Assembly (NCBI RefSeq): GCF_963678635.1
Contig: NC_087067.1
Location: 24,065,547-24,129,546, forward strand
Length of the DNA: 64,000 bases
Source of the DNA: Symsagittifera roscoffensis
Lineage: Eukaryota > Xenacoelomorpha > Acoela > Convolutidae
Direction of reading: 5' to 3'
Shown here in pieces: positions 23,175 through 35,836 of the stretch. How positions within the stretch are numbered: the first letter of the stretch is position 1; every line of letters begins with the position of its first letter. The position numbers and the translations under genes are program-made. The notes beneath the pieces are model-generated. The model ran no database searches. It was not told the DNA's origin and worked only from the letters and a program-made list of their open reading frames with translations.

Positions 23175-23445
23175 CTAAAGTTTTATATAGTAAAATCTGA
23201 AAACCGAGGAGAAAGGTACAAGAACAGTATTCTGTGAATAGACAGAATCGGTCTTGTTCCAAATTTGGGTTAAATTTAAAAGCTTAGAATCGATTTCTTT
23301 TTGCTGTGTAACATCGTTAAATAGTTCGATAGGTAGTTTAAAATTTAATTTCGACTTCGGTTTAGTACTGACGCCTGCTCTGATCCAAAAAGAGCGCAGT
23401 ATAGTCATGTTTAAGTTCATTTGCAATTTTGAATAGTCAAAATTG
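23175..23445 (-). CDS. Possible exon, unknown protein
   Basis: The minus strand is open from ~23,495 to a TAG at 23,175. The likely exon starts after TTTTATCAG at ~23,468 and reads protein-like text (LRSFWIRAGVSTKPKSKLNF, then LLNLTQIWNKTDSVYSQNTV). There is no ATG near the open start and no poly(A) signal close to the stop. It might be an internal or last exon of an undetermined gene, or chance. No domain was recognised. Confidence 0.25.
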
Positions 23446-24028
23446 CTCACTTTCTTGCTTGTGACTGATAAAATAGCATCAATTTTAGATTCCAATTAAA
23501 GAACTCGGATTTTTGTAATGCCAAAAAAGCGCGAAAATCTCACCGCATTTTTTTTACCGCGCAATTAAACTGTTTTTTGAATTAGATATTTATCTGAATA
23601 AATCACTTTCATAAATTTTTTTGCTTCATTGGAAGAAAGCCGCAATTAATCACTTACTGTTTTTTGTAAATTACTTATTTGATTTTTAAAAAATAATGAA
23701 TTTCACTCGAGAACTGATTAAAATCTTCTCACGTGAGTAGCTGAAAATAATAGATTCGTTCAGCATTCAAATTCTCAACCTTTAAACGTTTATTAAAGTT
23801 GTTTTGCTTGCAACTCAAGGCCATTTAGAAACAAACGCCAGTGTCCTTAAGCTATTTATAGCACTAAAAATGGATTCTGAAGTCAAAAAAAATTAATTTA
23901 ATGTATTAATAAAAAATTGTTAATAATATTTTTTTAGATATCAGAGACCGTTTTTGTCCCTTTTCAAGACTTTCTGGATCAACTAGATCGCTGAATAGTT
24001 TTTACGGATTGTTTTTTTGATGTTTCAG

Positions 24029-24216
24029 TGGCCATGTTTGCTGTTGTTGCGTGGGGAAAAGCGGTCGACAAGGCGTCTCCTTCGGCGAGTGAGAGTGAGT
24101 CGGCTAAACCTGTCCCTGCCAACAGCTGGAAAGATGAGGTGTACGCCTGTCATTACGACTTCGAGTGTCCCGAACCAATGCGATGCCGAGACAAAGCTTG
24201 TTCGTGGGCTGCCTAG
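24029..24216 (+). CDS. Last exon of a small cysteine-rich secreted protein
   Basis: The exon begins after a strong acceptor (TTTTTTTGATGTTTCAG) at 24,029 and ends at TAG 24,214-24,216. Its GC content is clearly higher than the flanks, which supports coding. The start looks like the back half of a signal peptide (AMFAVVAWGKA), so an upstream exon should supply the first residues; ATG at 24,034 is an alternative start if the message is trans-spliced. A Ser/Glu/Ala-rich linker follows, then a four-cysteine module CHYDFECPEPMRCRDKACSW (C-x5-C-x5-C-x4-C). That spacing resembles small extracellular disulfide modules, but I cannot assign a family. AATAAA at 24,447 fits as its poly(A) signal. Confidence 0.55.
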
Positions 24217-24446
24217 ATATGTCAACCAGCCAACAATGCTGAAAAAAAGCCTCAGAAAGACTAGATGAAGAAGAAAGGAAGACGGTGAATTTCAGAAAAA
24301 ACGCCATCATTAAATTAAAAACTACTCAATTTAAATGACTGAATTTATTAAATATTTTATATTTATTTCATTTTTGAGTTTTTTAAATTATTTTAGTCGA
24401 ATTTTTGAATATATTTCTGACAAATGTATTACTGTTGAAGTGGCAA

Positions 24447-24452
24447 AATAAA
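24447..24452 (+). terminator. Candidate poly(A) signal
   Basis: AATAAA about 230 bases after the stop of the cysteine-rich protein exon; plausible end of its 3' UTR. Confidence 0.4.
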
Positions 24453-24703
24453 CAGGCCGGTCAGCTTGAGTGGCTCATAAAAAGCGACTATGGAAATCAA
24501 ATCTCTGACGGGAGAAAAATAATGATCTACTTAACAAAGTCCCCTCCCCTTTTCAAAAAAGGTGGGGGAGATTGTTAAGTAGATTAGGCTAGTCGAATTT
24601 TCAACCTATCTGAATGCATCAAAGTTAGATTTCACAAAGAGCTCTAGTGCTAATTGCCTCTTTATATTTACAGGGGTGCAGATTCTTTAGTAGACACCAT
24701 AGT

Positions 24704-25117
24704 CATGGGCGAATGTAGAATTGTCTCGAGGGGGGGGGGGGGGGGTGATGGGGGGCGGATTTTCAAAACATTTTGTCAACTTTTTTTTCTAAGTCAACCA
24801 AAAAAAACTAAAAAGACCCTGGTTTGGCCAAATTTTCTGCGCCGCAAGCCAAATTTTAAAAAAACATGCCAAAAAAGCGTTTTTAGGCACTTTAGAAATT
24901 TTTGACCAAAAAACCGCGTTGCCCCTCAAAATTTTTATATAGTGGCGCCAAAGAAACTTTTAGAAAAGTTGGGGTTCGTCAGCCAAAAATAGATATCTTA
25001 AAATAGTTCAAAGGAGGACCCTTTGGGTCGGCAGGGGGTCGAATCCTTGAGGGGAGGGGAGCGTCCGCCCCTCCTCTCCGACGCCTCCCCCCCCCCCCCC
25101 CCTTAATTCCGCCCTTG
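24704..25117 (-). mobile_element. hAT-like miniature element with 8-bp target duplication
   Basis: The left end CATGGGCGAATGTAG and the right end, read in reverse, CAAGGGCGGAATTAAGG, are imperfect inverted repeats with G/C runs inside each end. Flanking octamers ACCATAGT (24,696-24,703) and ACGATAGT (25,118-25,125) differ at one base. Internal text in reverse matches the element at 8,189-8,561 (TGGCTGACGAACCCCAAC, TGCGGCGCAGAAAATTT). Its right terminus and right target copy recur at 37,881-37,905 beyond the satellite. Confidence 0.7.
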
Positions 25118-25285
25118 ACGATAGTGAAGGGTAGGGTTGTTAAGTAGATCCAAAAATAATTCAAGTTAAGGACAGTCGTCGCTTGGCAACGGTACAAATC
25201 TGAGTTAAAAATGTGAAACCCTGCATAAAAATGTGAAAACGAATTTTATTAGCTCGTTGGTTGAAAAAGCATACTCTACAAAATT
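25101..25285 (+). repeat. 185-bp direct repeat, left of satellite
   Basis: From CCTTAATTCCGCCCTTGACG to ATACTCTACAAAATT this is nearly identical to 37,881-38,065 (for example GTGAAAACG here against GTGACAACG there). The block contains the last bases of the hAT-like element and its target duplicate, followed by unique-looking DNA. The two copies bracket the satellite array. Confidence 0.9.
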
Positions 25286-25984
25286 TTTTAATCTACAAAT
25301 TTTTTTTTTGAAATGCCAGCGCATGTATCTAGATGGTCAAAATTTGGCAAATTGACATCGGGAATGAACTTACAACAGCATTTAACGTCGAGCTATGTCT
25401 TTGTTTTAAAATTTTGGTCATGAAAAACAGGTTTTTAAAATTAGGGCTAAGCACTATGGTGGTTTTTGTGGTGTTTTTGCTGAGCTCGGTTTGGACGTTT
25501 AAATTAAGTTTTTTCACCTAACAATTACACCATTGTAATCCTCTGCCCATTTCCTGTCCGTAGATACCTCATTTTTGTTTTTGTGATCCTTAAAAGTTAT
25601 CAAAAATCTCATTTGAAAAATTTGAAATTTTTTTGAAAAATTAGGGCTAACGTTTTTTTCTTCATTTAGCTCTATTTTCTAAACTAGTAGGAGTAGGATA
25701 ACGAAACTGGTACCATTCGATCACATTTTGTCAGAGGTTTCCAGCCATATATATAACTTTATATGTCCAACCCTAGAAAAATCAACTAGACTAGAAGGTC
25801 TAGTACAACCCATAGGTTCGAAAAGCAAACTCGACATTCTACTCAGGTTGAAAAACCAAAATCTTACCCTATGTTCCAAAAATTATGAAAATTGGCACAG
25901 AGGGGTAGTTTTACACCAGGACAACGATGAAATAATTAGTTTTTGCAGTTTCCTATTTTTTGGATGGATTTTGGTCACTTGCGC
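25286..25984. other. Transition zone before the satellite
   Basis: The sequence has satellite-like phrases in diverged form (ATTAGGGCTAA, GGTGGTTTTTGTGG, GAGCTC) mixed with unrelated sequence. It may be very old, degraded satellite. No gene is supported; ORFs here read on both strands. Confidence 0.45.
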
Positions 25985-28900
25985 CAAAGTGACCCTGAGA
26001 AATGGTGGTTTTTGAGAATTTTCGTAATTTTGGCGTTTTTCTGATTTGTTTTCGTTTGTCTGGTTTAATTAGACCTATCGGATTGAAAAGATGTGTTATC
26101 AGGCTTTCCAACGATACCAATAAAGTTTAAAAACTCGATATATAACTTGGTCAAACACTTTTTTTAGCTTAGCCCTAAAATGGTTTTTAAGAATTTTCTT
26201 CGTTTTTCTGAGCTCACATGCCCTCTATGAGTAAAATATCAAAGTTATTCAAGTAAAATTGACTTCTATGTATGTGCTAGACCTTTACAACTGTAACCTG
26301 AAAGAACTGGCAAGATATATTAATCCTATGATTGTTTTCACTACACAAAAGTTTTTTGCCAAAGTGATGGTGGTTTTTGAGGTTTTTCGTAATTTTGGCG
26401 TTTTTCTGATTTGTTTTTGCTTGTTTGGGTTAATCAGACCTATCGGGTTGAAAAGATGTGTTATCAGGCTTTCCAACGATACCAATAAAGTTTAAATACT
26501 CGATATATAACTTGGTCAAACGTTTTTTTAAATTAGGCCTAAAATGGTTTTTAAGAATTTTCTTCGTTTTTATGAGCTCACATGCCCTCTATGAGTGAAA
26601 TAGCAAAGTTATTCAAATAAAATTGACTGCTATGTATGTGCTAGACATTTACAACTGTAACCTGAAAGAACTGGCAAGATATATTAATCCTATGATTGTT
26701 TTCACTACACAAAAGTTTTTTGCCAAAGTGATGGTGGTTTTTGAGGTTTTTCGTAATTTTGGCGTTTTTCTGATTTGTTTTTGCTTGTTTGGGTTAATCA
26801 GACCTATCGGGTTGAAAAGATGTGTTATTAGGCTTTCCAACGATACCAATAAAGTTTAAATACTCGATATATAACTTGGTCAAACGTTTTTTTAAATTAG
26901 GCCTAAAATGGTTTTTAAGAATTTTCTTCGTTTTTATGAGCTCACATGCCCTCTATGAGTGAAATAGCAAAGTTATTCAAATAAAATTGACTGCTATGTA
27001 TGTGCTAGACTTTTATAACCGTAACCTGGAAGAACCGGCAAGTTATAGTAATCCTACGATTGTTTTCACTACACAAAAGTTTTTTCCAACGTGACACTGA
27101 GAAATAGTGGTTTTTGAGGTTATTCGTAATTTTGGCGTTTTTCTGATTTGTTTTTTCTTGATGGGTTAATCAAGCCTATTGGGTTGAAAAAATGTGTTAT
27201 CAGGCTTTCCAAAGATACCAAAAAAGTTTAAAAACTCGATATATAACTTGGTCAAGCGTTTTTTTTAAGTTAGCCCTAAAATGGTTTTTAAGAATTTTCT
27301 TCGTTTTTCTGAGCTCACATGCCCTCTATGAGTGAAATATCAAAGTTATTCAAGTAAAATTAACTTCTATGTATGTGCTAGACATTTACAACTGTAAACT
27401 GAAAGAACTGGCAAGATATATTAATCCTATGATTGTTTTCACTACACAAAAGTTTTTTGCCAAAGTGATGGTGGTTTTTGAGGTTTTTCGTAATTTTGGC
27501 GTTTTTCTGATTTGTTTTTGCTTGTTTGGGTTAATCAGACGTATCGGATTGAAAAAATGTGTTATCAGGCTTTCCAACGATACCAATAAAGTTTAAAAAC
27601 TCGATAGAAAACTTGGTCAAACATTTTTTTTAAGTTGGCCCTAAAATGGTTTTTAAGAATTTTCTTCGTTTTTCTGAGCTCACATGCCCTCTATGAGTGA
27701 AATATTAAAGTTATTCAAGTAAAATTGACTTCTATGTATGTGCTAGACATTTACAACTGTAACCTGAAAGAACTGGCAAGTTATATTAATCCTACGATTG
27801 TTTTCACTACACAAAAGTTTTTTGCCAAAGTGATGGTGGTTTTTGAGGTTTTTCGTAATTTTGGCGTTTTTCTGATTTGTTTTTGCTTGTTTGGGTTAAT
27901 CAGACCTATCGGGTTGAAAAGATGTGTTATCAGGCTTTCCAACGATACCAATAAAGTTTAAATACTCGATATATAACTTGGTCAAACGTTTTTTTAAATT
28001 AGGCCTAAAATGGTTTTTAAGAATTTTCTTCGTTTTTCTGAGCTCACATGCCCTCTATGAGTAAAATATCAAAGTTATTCAAGTAAAATTGACTTCTATG
28101 TATGTGCTAGACCTTTACAACTGTAACCTGAAAGAACTGGCAAGATATATTAATCCTATGATTGTTTTCACTACACAAAAGTTTTTTGCCAAAGTGATGG
28201 TGGTTTTTGAGGTTTTTCGTAATTTTGGCGTTTTTCTGATTTGTTTTTGCTTGTTTGGGTTAATCAGACCTATCGGGTTGAAAAGATGTGTTATCAGGCT
28301 TTCCAACGATACCAATAAAGTTTAAATACTCGATATATAACTTGGTCAAACGTTTTTTTAAATTAGGCCTAAAATGGTTTTTAAGAATTTTCTTCGTTTT
28401 TATGAGCTCACATGCCCTCTATGAGTGAAATAGCAAAGTTATTCAAATAAAATTGACTGCTATGTATGTGCTAGACTTTTATAACCGTAACCTGGAAGAA
28501 CCGGCAAGTTATAATAATCCTACGATTGTTTTCACTACACAAAAGTTTTTTCCAACGTGACACTGAGAAATAGTGGTTTTTGAGGTTATTCGTAATTTTG
28601 GCGTTTTTCTGATTTGTTTTTTCTTGATGGGTTAATCAAGCCTATTGGGTTGAAAAAATGTGTTATCAGGCTTTCCAACGATACCAAAAAAGTTTAAAAA
28701 CTCGATATATAACTTGGTCAAGCGTTTTTTTTAAGTTAGCCCTAAAATGGTTTTTAAGAATTTTCTTCGTTTTTCTGAGCTCACATGCCCTCTATGAGTG
28801 AAATATCAAAGTTATTCAAGTAAAATTAATTTCTATGTATGTGCTAGACATTTACAACTGTAACCTGAAAGAACTGGCAAGATATATTAATCCTATGATT

Positions 28901-31900
28901 GTTTTCACTACACAAAAGTTTTTTGCCAAAGTGATGGTGGTTTTTGAGGTTTTTCGTAATTTTGGCGTTTTTCTGATTTGTTTTTGCTTGTTTGGGTTAA
29001 TCAGACCTATCGGGTTGAAAAGATGTGTTATCAGGCTTTCCAACGATACCAATAAAGTTTAAATACTCGATATATAACTTGGTCAAACGTTTTTTTAAAT
29101 TAGGCCTAAAATGGTTTTTAAGAATTTTCTTCGTTTTTATGAGCTCACATGCCCTCTATGAGTGAAATAGCAAAGTTATTCAAATAAAATTGACTGCTAT
29201 GTATGTGCTAGACTTTTATAACCGTAACCTGGAAGAACCGGCAAGTTATAATAATCCTACGATTGTTTTCACTACACAAAAGTTTTTTCCAACGTGACAC
29301 TGAGAAATAGTGGTTTTTGAGGTTATTCGTAATTTTGGCGTTTTTCTGATTTGTTTTTTCTTAATGGGTTAATCAAGCCTATTGGGTTGAAAAAATGTGT
29401 TATCAGGCTTTCCAACGATACCAAAAAAGTTTAAAAACTCGATATATAACTTGGTCAAGCGTTTTTTTTAAGTTAGCCCTAAAATGGTTTTTAAGAATTT
29501 TCTTCGTTTTTCTGAGCTCACATGCCCTCTATGAGTGAAATATCAAAGTTATTCAAGTAAAATTAACTTCTATGTATGTGCTAGACATTTACAACTGTAA
29601 CCTGAAAGAACTGGCAAGATATATTAATCCTATGATTGTTTTCACTACACAAAAGTTTTTTGCCAAAGTGATGGTGGTTTTTGAGGTTTTTCGTAATTTT
29701 GGCGTTTTTCTGATTTGTTTTTGCTTGTTTGGGTTAATCAGACGTATCGGATTGAAAAAATGTGTTATCAGACTTGACTTTCCAACGATACCAATAAAGT
29801 TTAAAAACTCGATAGAAAACTTGGTCAAACATTTTTTTTAAGTTGGCCCTAAAATGGTTTTTAAGAATTTTCTTCGTTTTTCTGAGCTCACATGCCCTCT
29901 ATGAGTGAAATATCAAAGTTATTCAAGTAAAATTGACTTCTATGTATGTGCTAGACATTTACAACTGTAACCTGAAAGAACTGGCAAGTTATATTAATCC
30001 TACGATTGTTTTCACTACACAAAAGTTTTTTGCCAAAGTGATGGTGGTTTTTGAGGTTTTTCGTAATTTTGGCGTTTTTCTGATTTGTTTTTGCTTGTTT
30101 GGGTTAATCAGACCTATCGGGTTGAAAAGATGTGTTATCAGGCTTTCCAACGATACCAATAAAGTTTAAAAACTCGATAGAAAACTTGGTCAAACATTTT
30201 TTTTAAGTTGGCCCTAAAATGGTTTTTAAGAATTTTCTTCGTTTTTCTGAGCTCACATGCCCTCTATGAGTGAAATATCAAAGTTATTCAAGTAAAATTG
30301 ACTTCTATGTATGTGCTAGACATTTACAACTGTAACCTGAAAAAACCGGCAAGATATATTAATCCTATGATTGTTTTCACTACACAAAAGTTTTTTGCCA
30401 AAGTGATGGTGGTTTTTGAGGTTTTTCGTAATTTTGGCGTTTTTCTGATTTGTTTTTGCTTGTTTGGATTAATCAGACATATCGGGTTGAAAAGATGTGT
30501 TATCAGGCTTTCCAACGATACCAATAAAGTTGAAAAACACGATATATAACTTGGTCAAACGTTTTTTTTAAGTTAGCCCTAAAATGGTTTTTAAGAATTT
30601 TCTTCGTTTTTCTGAGCTCACATGCCCTCTACGAGTGAAATATCAAAGTTATTCAAGTAAAATTGACTGCTATGTATGTGCTAGACATTAACAACCGTAA
30701 CCTGAAAGAACTGGCAAGGTATATTAATCCTACGATTGTTTTCACTACACAAAAATTTTTTGCCAAAGTGATGGTGGTTTTTGAGGTTTTTCGTAATTTT
30801 GGCGTTTTTCTGATTTGTTTTTGCTTGTTTGGGTTAATCAGACCTATCGGGTTGAAAAGATGTGTTATCAGGCTTTCCAACGATACCAATAAAGTTTAAA
30901 AACTCGATAGAAAACTTGGTCAAACATTTTTTTTAAGTTGGCCCTAAAATGGTTTTTAAGAATTTTCTTCGTTTTTCTGAGCTCACATGCCCTCAATGAG
31001 TGAAATATCAAAGTTATTCAAATAAAATTGACTTCTGTGTATGTGCTAGACATTTACAACCGTAACCTGAAAGAACCGGCAAGATAAATTAATCGTATGA
31101 TTGTTTTCACCACACAAAAGTTTTTTGCCAAAGTGATGGTGGTTTTTGAGGTTTTTCGTAATTTTAGCGTTTTTCTGATTTGTTTTTGCTTGTTTGGGTT
31201 AATCAGACCTATCGGGTTGAAAAGATGTGTTATCAGGCTTTCCAACGATACCAAAAAAGTTTAAAAACTCGATATATAACTTGGTCAAACGTTTTTTTTA
31301 AGTTAGCCCTAAAAGGGTTTTTAAGAATTTTCTTCGTTTTTCTGAGCTCACATGCCCTCTATGAGTGAAAAATCAAAGTTATTCAAGTAAAATTGACTTC
31401 TATGTATGTGCTAGACATTTACAACTGTAACCTGAAAGAACTGGCAAGATATATTAATCCTATGATTGTTTTCACTACACAAAAGTTTTTTGCCAAAGTG
31501 ATGGTGGTTTTTGAGGTTTTTCGTAATTTTGGCGTATTTCTGATTTGTTTTCGCTTGTTTGGGTTAATCAAGTCTATTGGGTTGAAAATATGTGTTATCA
31601 GGCTTTCCAACGATACCAAAAAAATTTAAAAACTCGATATATAACTTGGTCAAACGTTTTTTTTAAGTTAGCCCTAAAAGGGTTTTTAAGAATTTTCTTC
31701 GTTTTTCTGAGCTCACATGCCCTCTATGAGTGAAAAATCAAAGTTATTCAAGTAAAATTGACTTCTATGTATGTGCTAGACATTTACAACTGTAACCTGA
31801 AAGAACTGGCAAGATATATTAATCCTATGATTGTTTTCACTACACAAAAGTTTTTTGCCAAAGTGATGGTGGTTTTTGAGGTTTTTCGTAATTTTGGCGT

Positions 31901-34900
31901 TTTTCTGATTTGTTTTTGCTTGTTTGGATTAATCAGACATATCGGGTTGAAAAGATGTGTTATCAGGCTTTCCAACGATACCAATAAAGTTGAAAAACAC
32001 GATATATAACTTGGTCAAACGTTTTTTTTAAGTTAGCCCTAAAATGGTTTTTAAGAATTTTCTTCGTTTTTCTGAGCTCACATGCCCTCTACGAGTGAAA
32101 TATCAAAGTTATTCAAGTAAAATTGACTGCTATGTATGTGCTAGACATTTACAACCGTAACCTGAAAGAACTGGCAAGATATATTAATCCTATGATTGTT
32201 TTCACTACACAAAAGTTTTTTGCCAAAGTGATGGTGGTTTTTGAGGTTTTTCGTAATTTTGGCGTTTTTCTGATTTGTTTTTGCTTGTTTGGGTTAATCA
32301 GACCTATCGGGTTGAAAAGATGTGTTATCAGGCTTTCCAACGATACCAAAAAAATTTAAAAACTCGATATATAACTTGGTCAAACGTTTTTTTTAAGTTA
32401 GCCCTAAAAGGGTTTTTAAGAATTTTCTTCGTTTTTCTGAGCTCACATGCCCTCAATGAGTGAAATATCAAAGTTATTCAAATAAAATTGACTGCTATGT
32501 ATGTGCTAGACATTTACAACCGTAACCTGAAAGAACTGGTAATGTATATTAATCCTACGATTGTTTTCACTACACAAAAGTTTTTTGCCAAAGTGATGGT
32601 GGTTTTTGAGGTTTTTCGTAATTTTGGCGTTTTTCTGATTTGTTTTTGCTTGTTTGGGTTAATCAGACCTATCGGGTTGAAAAGATGTGTTATCAGGCTT
32701 TCCAACGATACCAATAAAGTTTAAAAACTTGATAGAAAACTTGGTCAAACATTTTTTTTAAGTTGGCCCTAAAATGGTTTTTAAGAATTTTCTTCGTTTT
32801 TCTGAGCTCACATGCCCTCAATGAGTGAAATATCAAAGTTATTCAATTAAAATTGACTTCTATGTATGTGCTAGACATTTACAACCGTAACCTGAAAGAA
32901 CCGGCAAGATAAATTAATCCTATGATTGTTTTCACCACACAAAAGTTTTTTGCCAAAGTGATGTTGGTTTTTGAGGTTTTTCGTAATTTTAGCGTTTTTC
33001 TGATTTGTTTTTGCTTGTTTGGGTTAATCAGACCTATCGGGTTGAAAAGATGTGTTATCAGGCTTTCCAACGATACCAAAAAAATTTAAAAACTCGATAT
33101 ATAACTTGGTCAAACGTTTTTTTTAAGTTAGCCCTAAAAGGGTTTTTAAGAATTTTCTTCGTTTTTCTGAGCTCACATGCCCTCAATGAGTGAAATATCA
33201 AAGTTATTCAAATAAAATTGACTGCTATGTATGTGCTAGACATTTACAACCGTAACCTGAAAGAACTGGCAATGTATATTAATCCTACGATTGTTTTCAC
33301 TACACAAAAGTTTTTTAACAAAGTGATGGTGGTTTTTGAGGTTTTTCGTAATTTTGGCGTTTTTCTGATTTGTTTTTGCTTGTTTGGGTTAATCAGACCT
33401 ATCGGGTTGAAAAGATGTGTTATCAGGCTTTCCAACGATACCAATAAAGTTTAAAAACTCGATAGAAAACTTGGTCAAACATTTTTTTTAAGTTAGCCCT
33501 AAAAGGGTTTTTAAGAATTTTCTTCGTTTTTCTGAGCTCACATGCCCTCAATGAGTGAAATATCAAAGTTATTCAAATAAAATTGACTGCTATGTATGTG
33601 CTAGACATTTACAACCGTAACCTGAAAGAACTGGCAATGTATATTAATCCTACGATTGTTTTCACTACACAAAAGTTTTTTGCCAAAGTGATGGTGGTTT
33701 TTGAGGTTTTTCGTAATTTTGGCGTTTTTCTGATTTGTTTTTGCTTGTTTGGGTTAATCAGACCTATCGGGTTGAAAAGATGTGTTGTCAGGCTTTCCAA
33801 CGATACCAATAAAGTTTAAAAACTCGATAGAAAACTTGGTCAAACATTTTTTTTAAGTTGGCCCTAAAATGGTTTTTAAGAATTTTCTTCGTTTTTCTGA
33901 GCTCACATGCCCTCAATGAGTGAAATATCAAAGTTATTCAATTAAAATTGACTTCTATGTATGTGCTAGACATTTACAACCGTAACCTGAAAGAACCGGC
34001 AAGATAAATTAATCCTATGATTGTTTTCACCACACAAAAGTTTTTTGCCAAAGTGATGTTGGTTTTTGAGGTTTTTCGTAATTTTAGCGTTTTTCTGATT
34101 TGTTTTTGCTTGTTTGGGTTAATCAGACCTATCGGGTTGAAAAGATGTGTTATCAGGCTTTCCAACGATACCAAAAAAGTTTAAAAACTCGATATATAAC
34201 TTGGTCAAACGTTTTTTTTAAGTTAGCCCTAAAATGGTTTTCAAGAATTTTCTTCGTTTTTCTGAGCTCACATGCCCTCTATGAGTGAAATATCAAAGTT
34301 ATTCAAGTAAAATTGACTTCTATGTATGTGCGAGACATTTACAACTGTAACCTGAAAGAACTGGCAAGATATATTAATCCTATGATTGTTTTCACTACAC
34401 AAAAGTTTTTTGCCAAAGTGATGGTGGTTTTTGAGGTTTTTCGTAATTTTGGCGTATTTCTGATTTGTTTTCGCTTGTTTGGGTTAATCAAGCCTATTGG
34501 GTTGGAAATATGTGTTATCAGGCTTTCCAACGATACCAAAAAAATTTAAAAACTCGATATATAACTTGGTCAAACGTTTTTTTTAAGTTAGCCCTAAAAG
34601 GGTTTTTAAGAATTTTCTTCGTTTTTCTGAGCTCACATGCCCTCAATGAGTGAAATATCAAAGTTATTCAAATAAAATTGACTGCTATGTATGTGCTAGA
34701 CATTTACAACCGTAACCTGAAAGAACTGGCAATGTATATTAATCCTACGATTGTTTTCACTACACAAAAGTTTTTTGCCAAAGTGATGGTGGTTTTTGAG
34801 GTTTTTCGTAATTTTGGCGTTTTTCTGATTTGTTTTTGCTTGTTTGGGTTAATCAGACCTATCGGGTTGAAAAGATGTGTTATCAGGCTTTCCAACGATA

Positions 34901-35836
34901 CCAATAAAGTTTAAAAACTCGATAGAAAACTTGGTCAAACATTTTTTTTAAGTTGGCCCTAAAATGGTTTTTAAGAATTTTCTTCGTTTTTCTGAGCTCA
35001 CATGCCCTCAATGAGTGAAATATCAAAGTTATTCAAATAAAATTGACTTCTATGTATGTGCTAGACATTTACAACCGTAACCTGAAAGAACCGGCAAGAT
35101 AAATTAATCCTATGATTGTTTTCACCACACAAAAGTTTTTTGCCAAAGTGATGGTGGTTTTTGAGGTTTTTCGTAATTTTAGCGTTTTTCTGATTTGTTT
35201 TTGCTTGTTTGGGTTAATCAGACCTATCGGGTTGAAAAGATGTGTTATCAGGCTTTCCAACGATACCAAAAAAATTTAAAAACTCGATATATAACTTGGT
35301 CAAATGTTTTTTTTAAGTTAGCCCTAAAATGGTTTTTAAGAATTTTCTTCGTTTTTCTGAGCTCACATGCCCTCTATGAGTGAAATATCAAAGTTATTCA
35401 AGTAAAATTGACTTCTATGTATGTGCTAGACATTTACAACCGTAACCTGAAAGAACCGGCAAGATAAATTAATCCTATGATTGTTTTCACCACACAAAAG
35501 TTTTTTGCCAAAGTGATGGTGGTTTTTGAGGTTTTTCGTAATTTTAGCGTTTTTCTGATTTGTTTTTGCTTATTTGGGTTAATCAGACCTATCGGGTTGA
35601 AAAGATGTGTTATCAGGCTTTCCAACGATACCAAAAAAATTTAAAAACTCGATATATAACTTGGTCAAACGTTTTTTTTAAGTTAGCCCTAAAAGGGTTT
35701 TTAAGAATTTTCTTCGTTTTTCTGAGCTCACATGCCCTCTATGAGTGAAATATCAAAGATATTCAAGTAAAATTGACTTCTATGTATGTGCTAGACATTT
35801 ACAACCGTATCCTGAAAGAACCGGCAAGATATATTA
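25985..35836 (+). repeat. Satellite array, ~365-bp monomer, forward block
   Basis: About 27 head-to-tail monomers. The marker ATGTATGTGCTAGAC recurs at spacings of mostly 364-365 bases (for example 30,309, 30,674, 31,039, 31,404 and on to 35,784). Identity is high, particularly to the right of 30 kb. Variant monomers carrying CCAACGTGACACTGAGAAAT near 27,080, 28,550 and 29,290 recur together with the same neighbours, which shows higher-order units of several monomers. ORFs of 62-83 codons repeat on both strands simply because the sequence repeats; they end at monomer-specific positions and show no protein constraint. Confidence 0.95.

Noticed and set aside
25000-25060. GGTCGAATCC resembling a tRNA T-arm
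   Set aside because: No acceptor or anticodon stems around it; it is inside the hAT-like element.
24654-25197. ORFs with Gly or Arg/Gly runs
   Set aside because: Generated by G/C runs of the hAT-like element.
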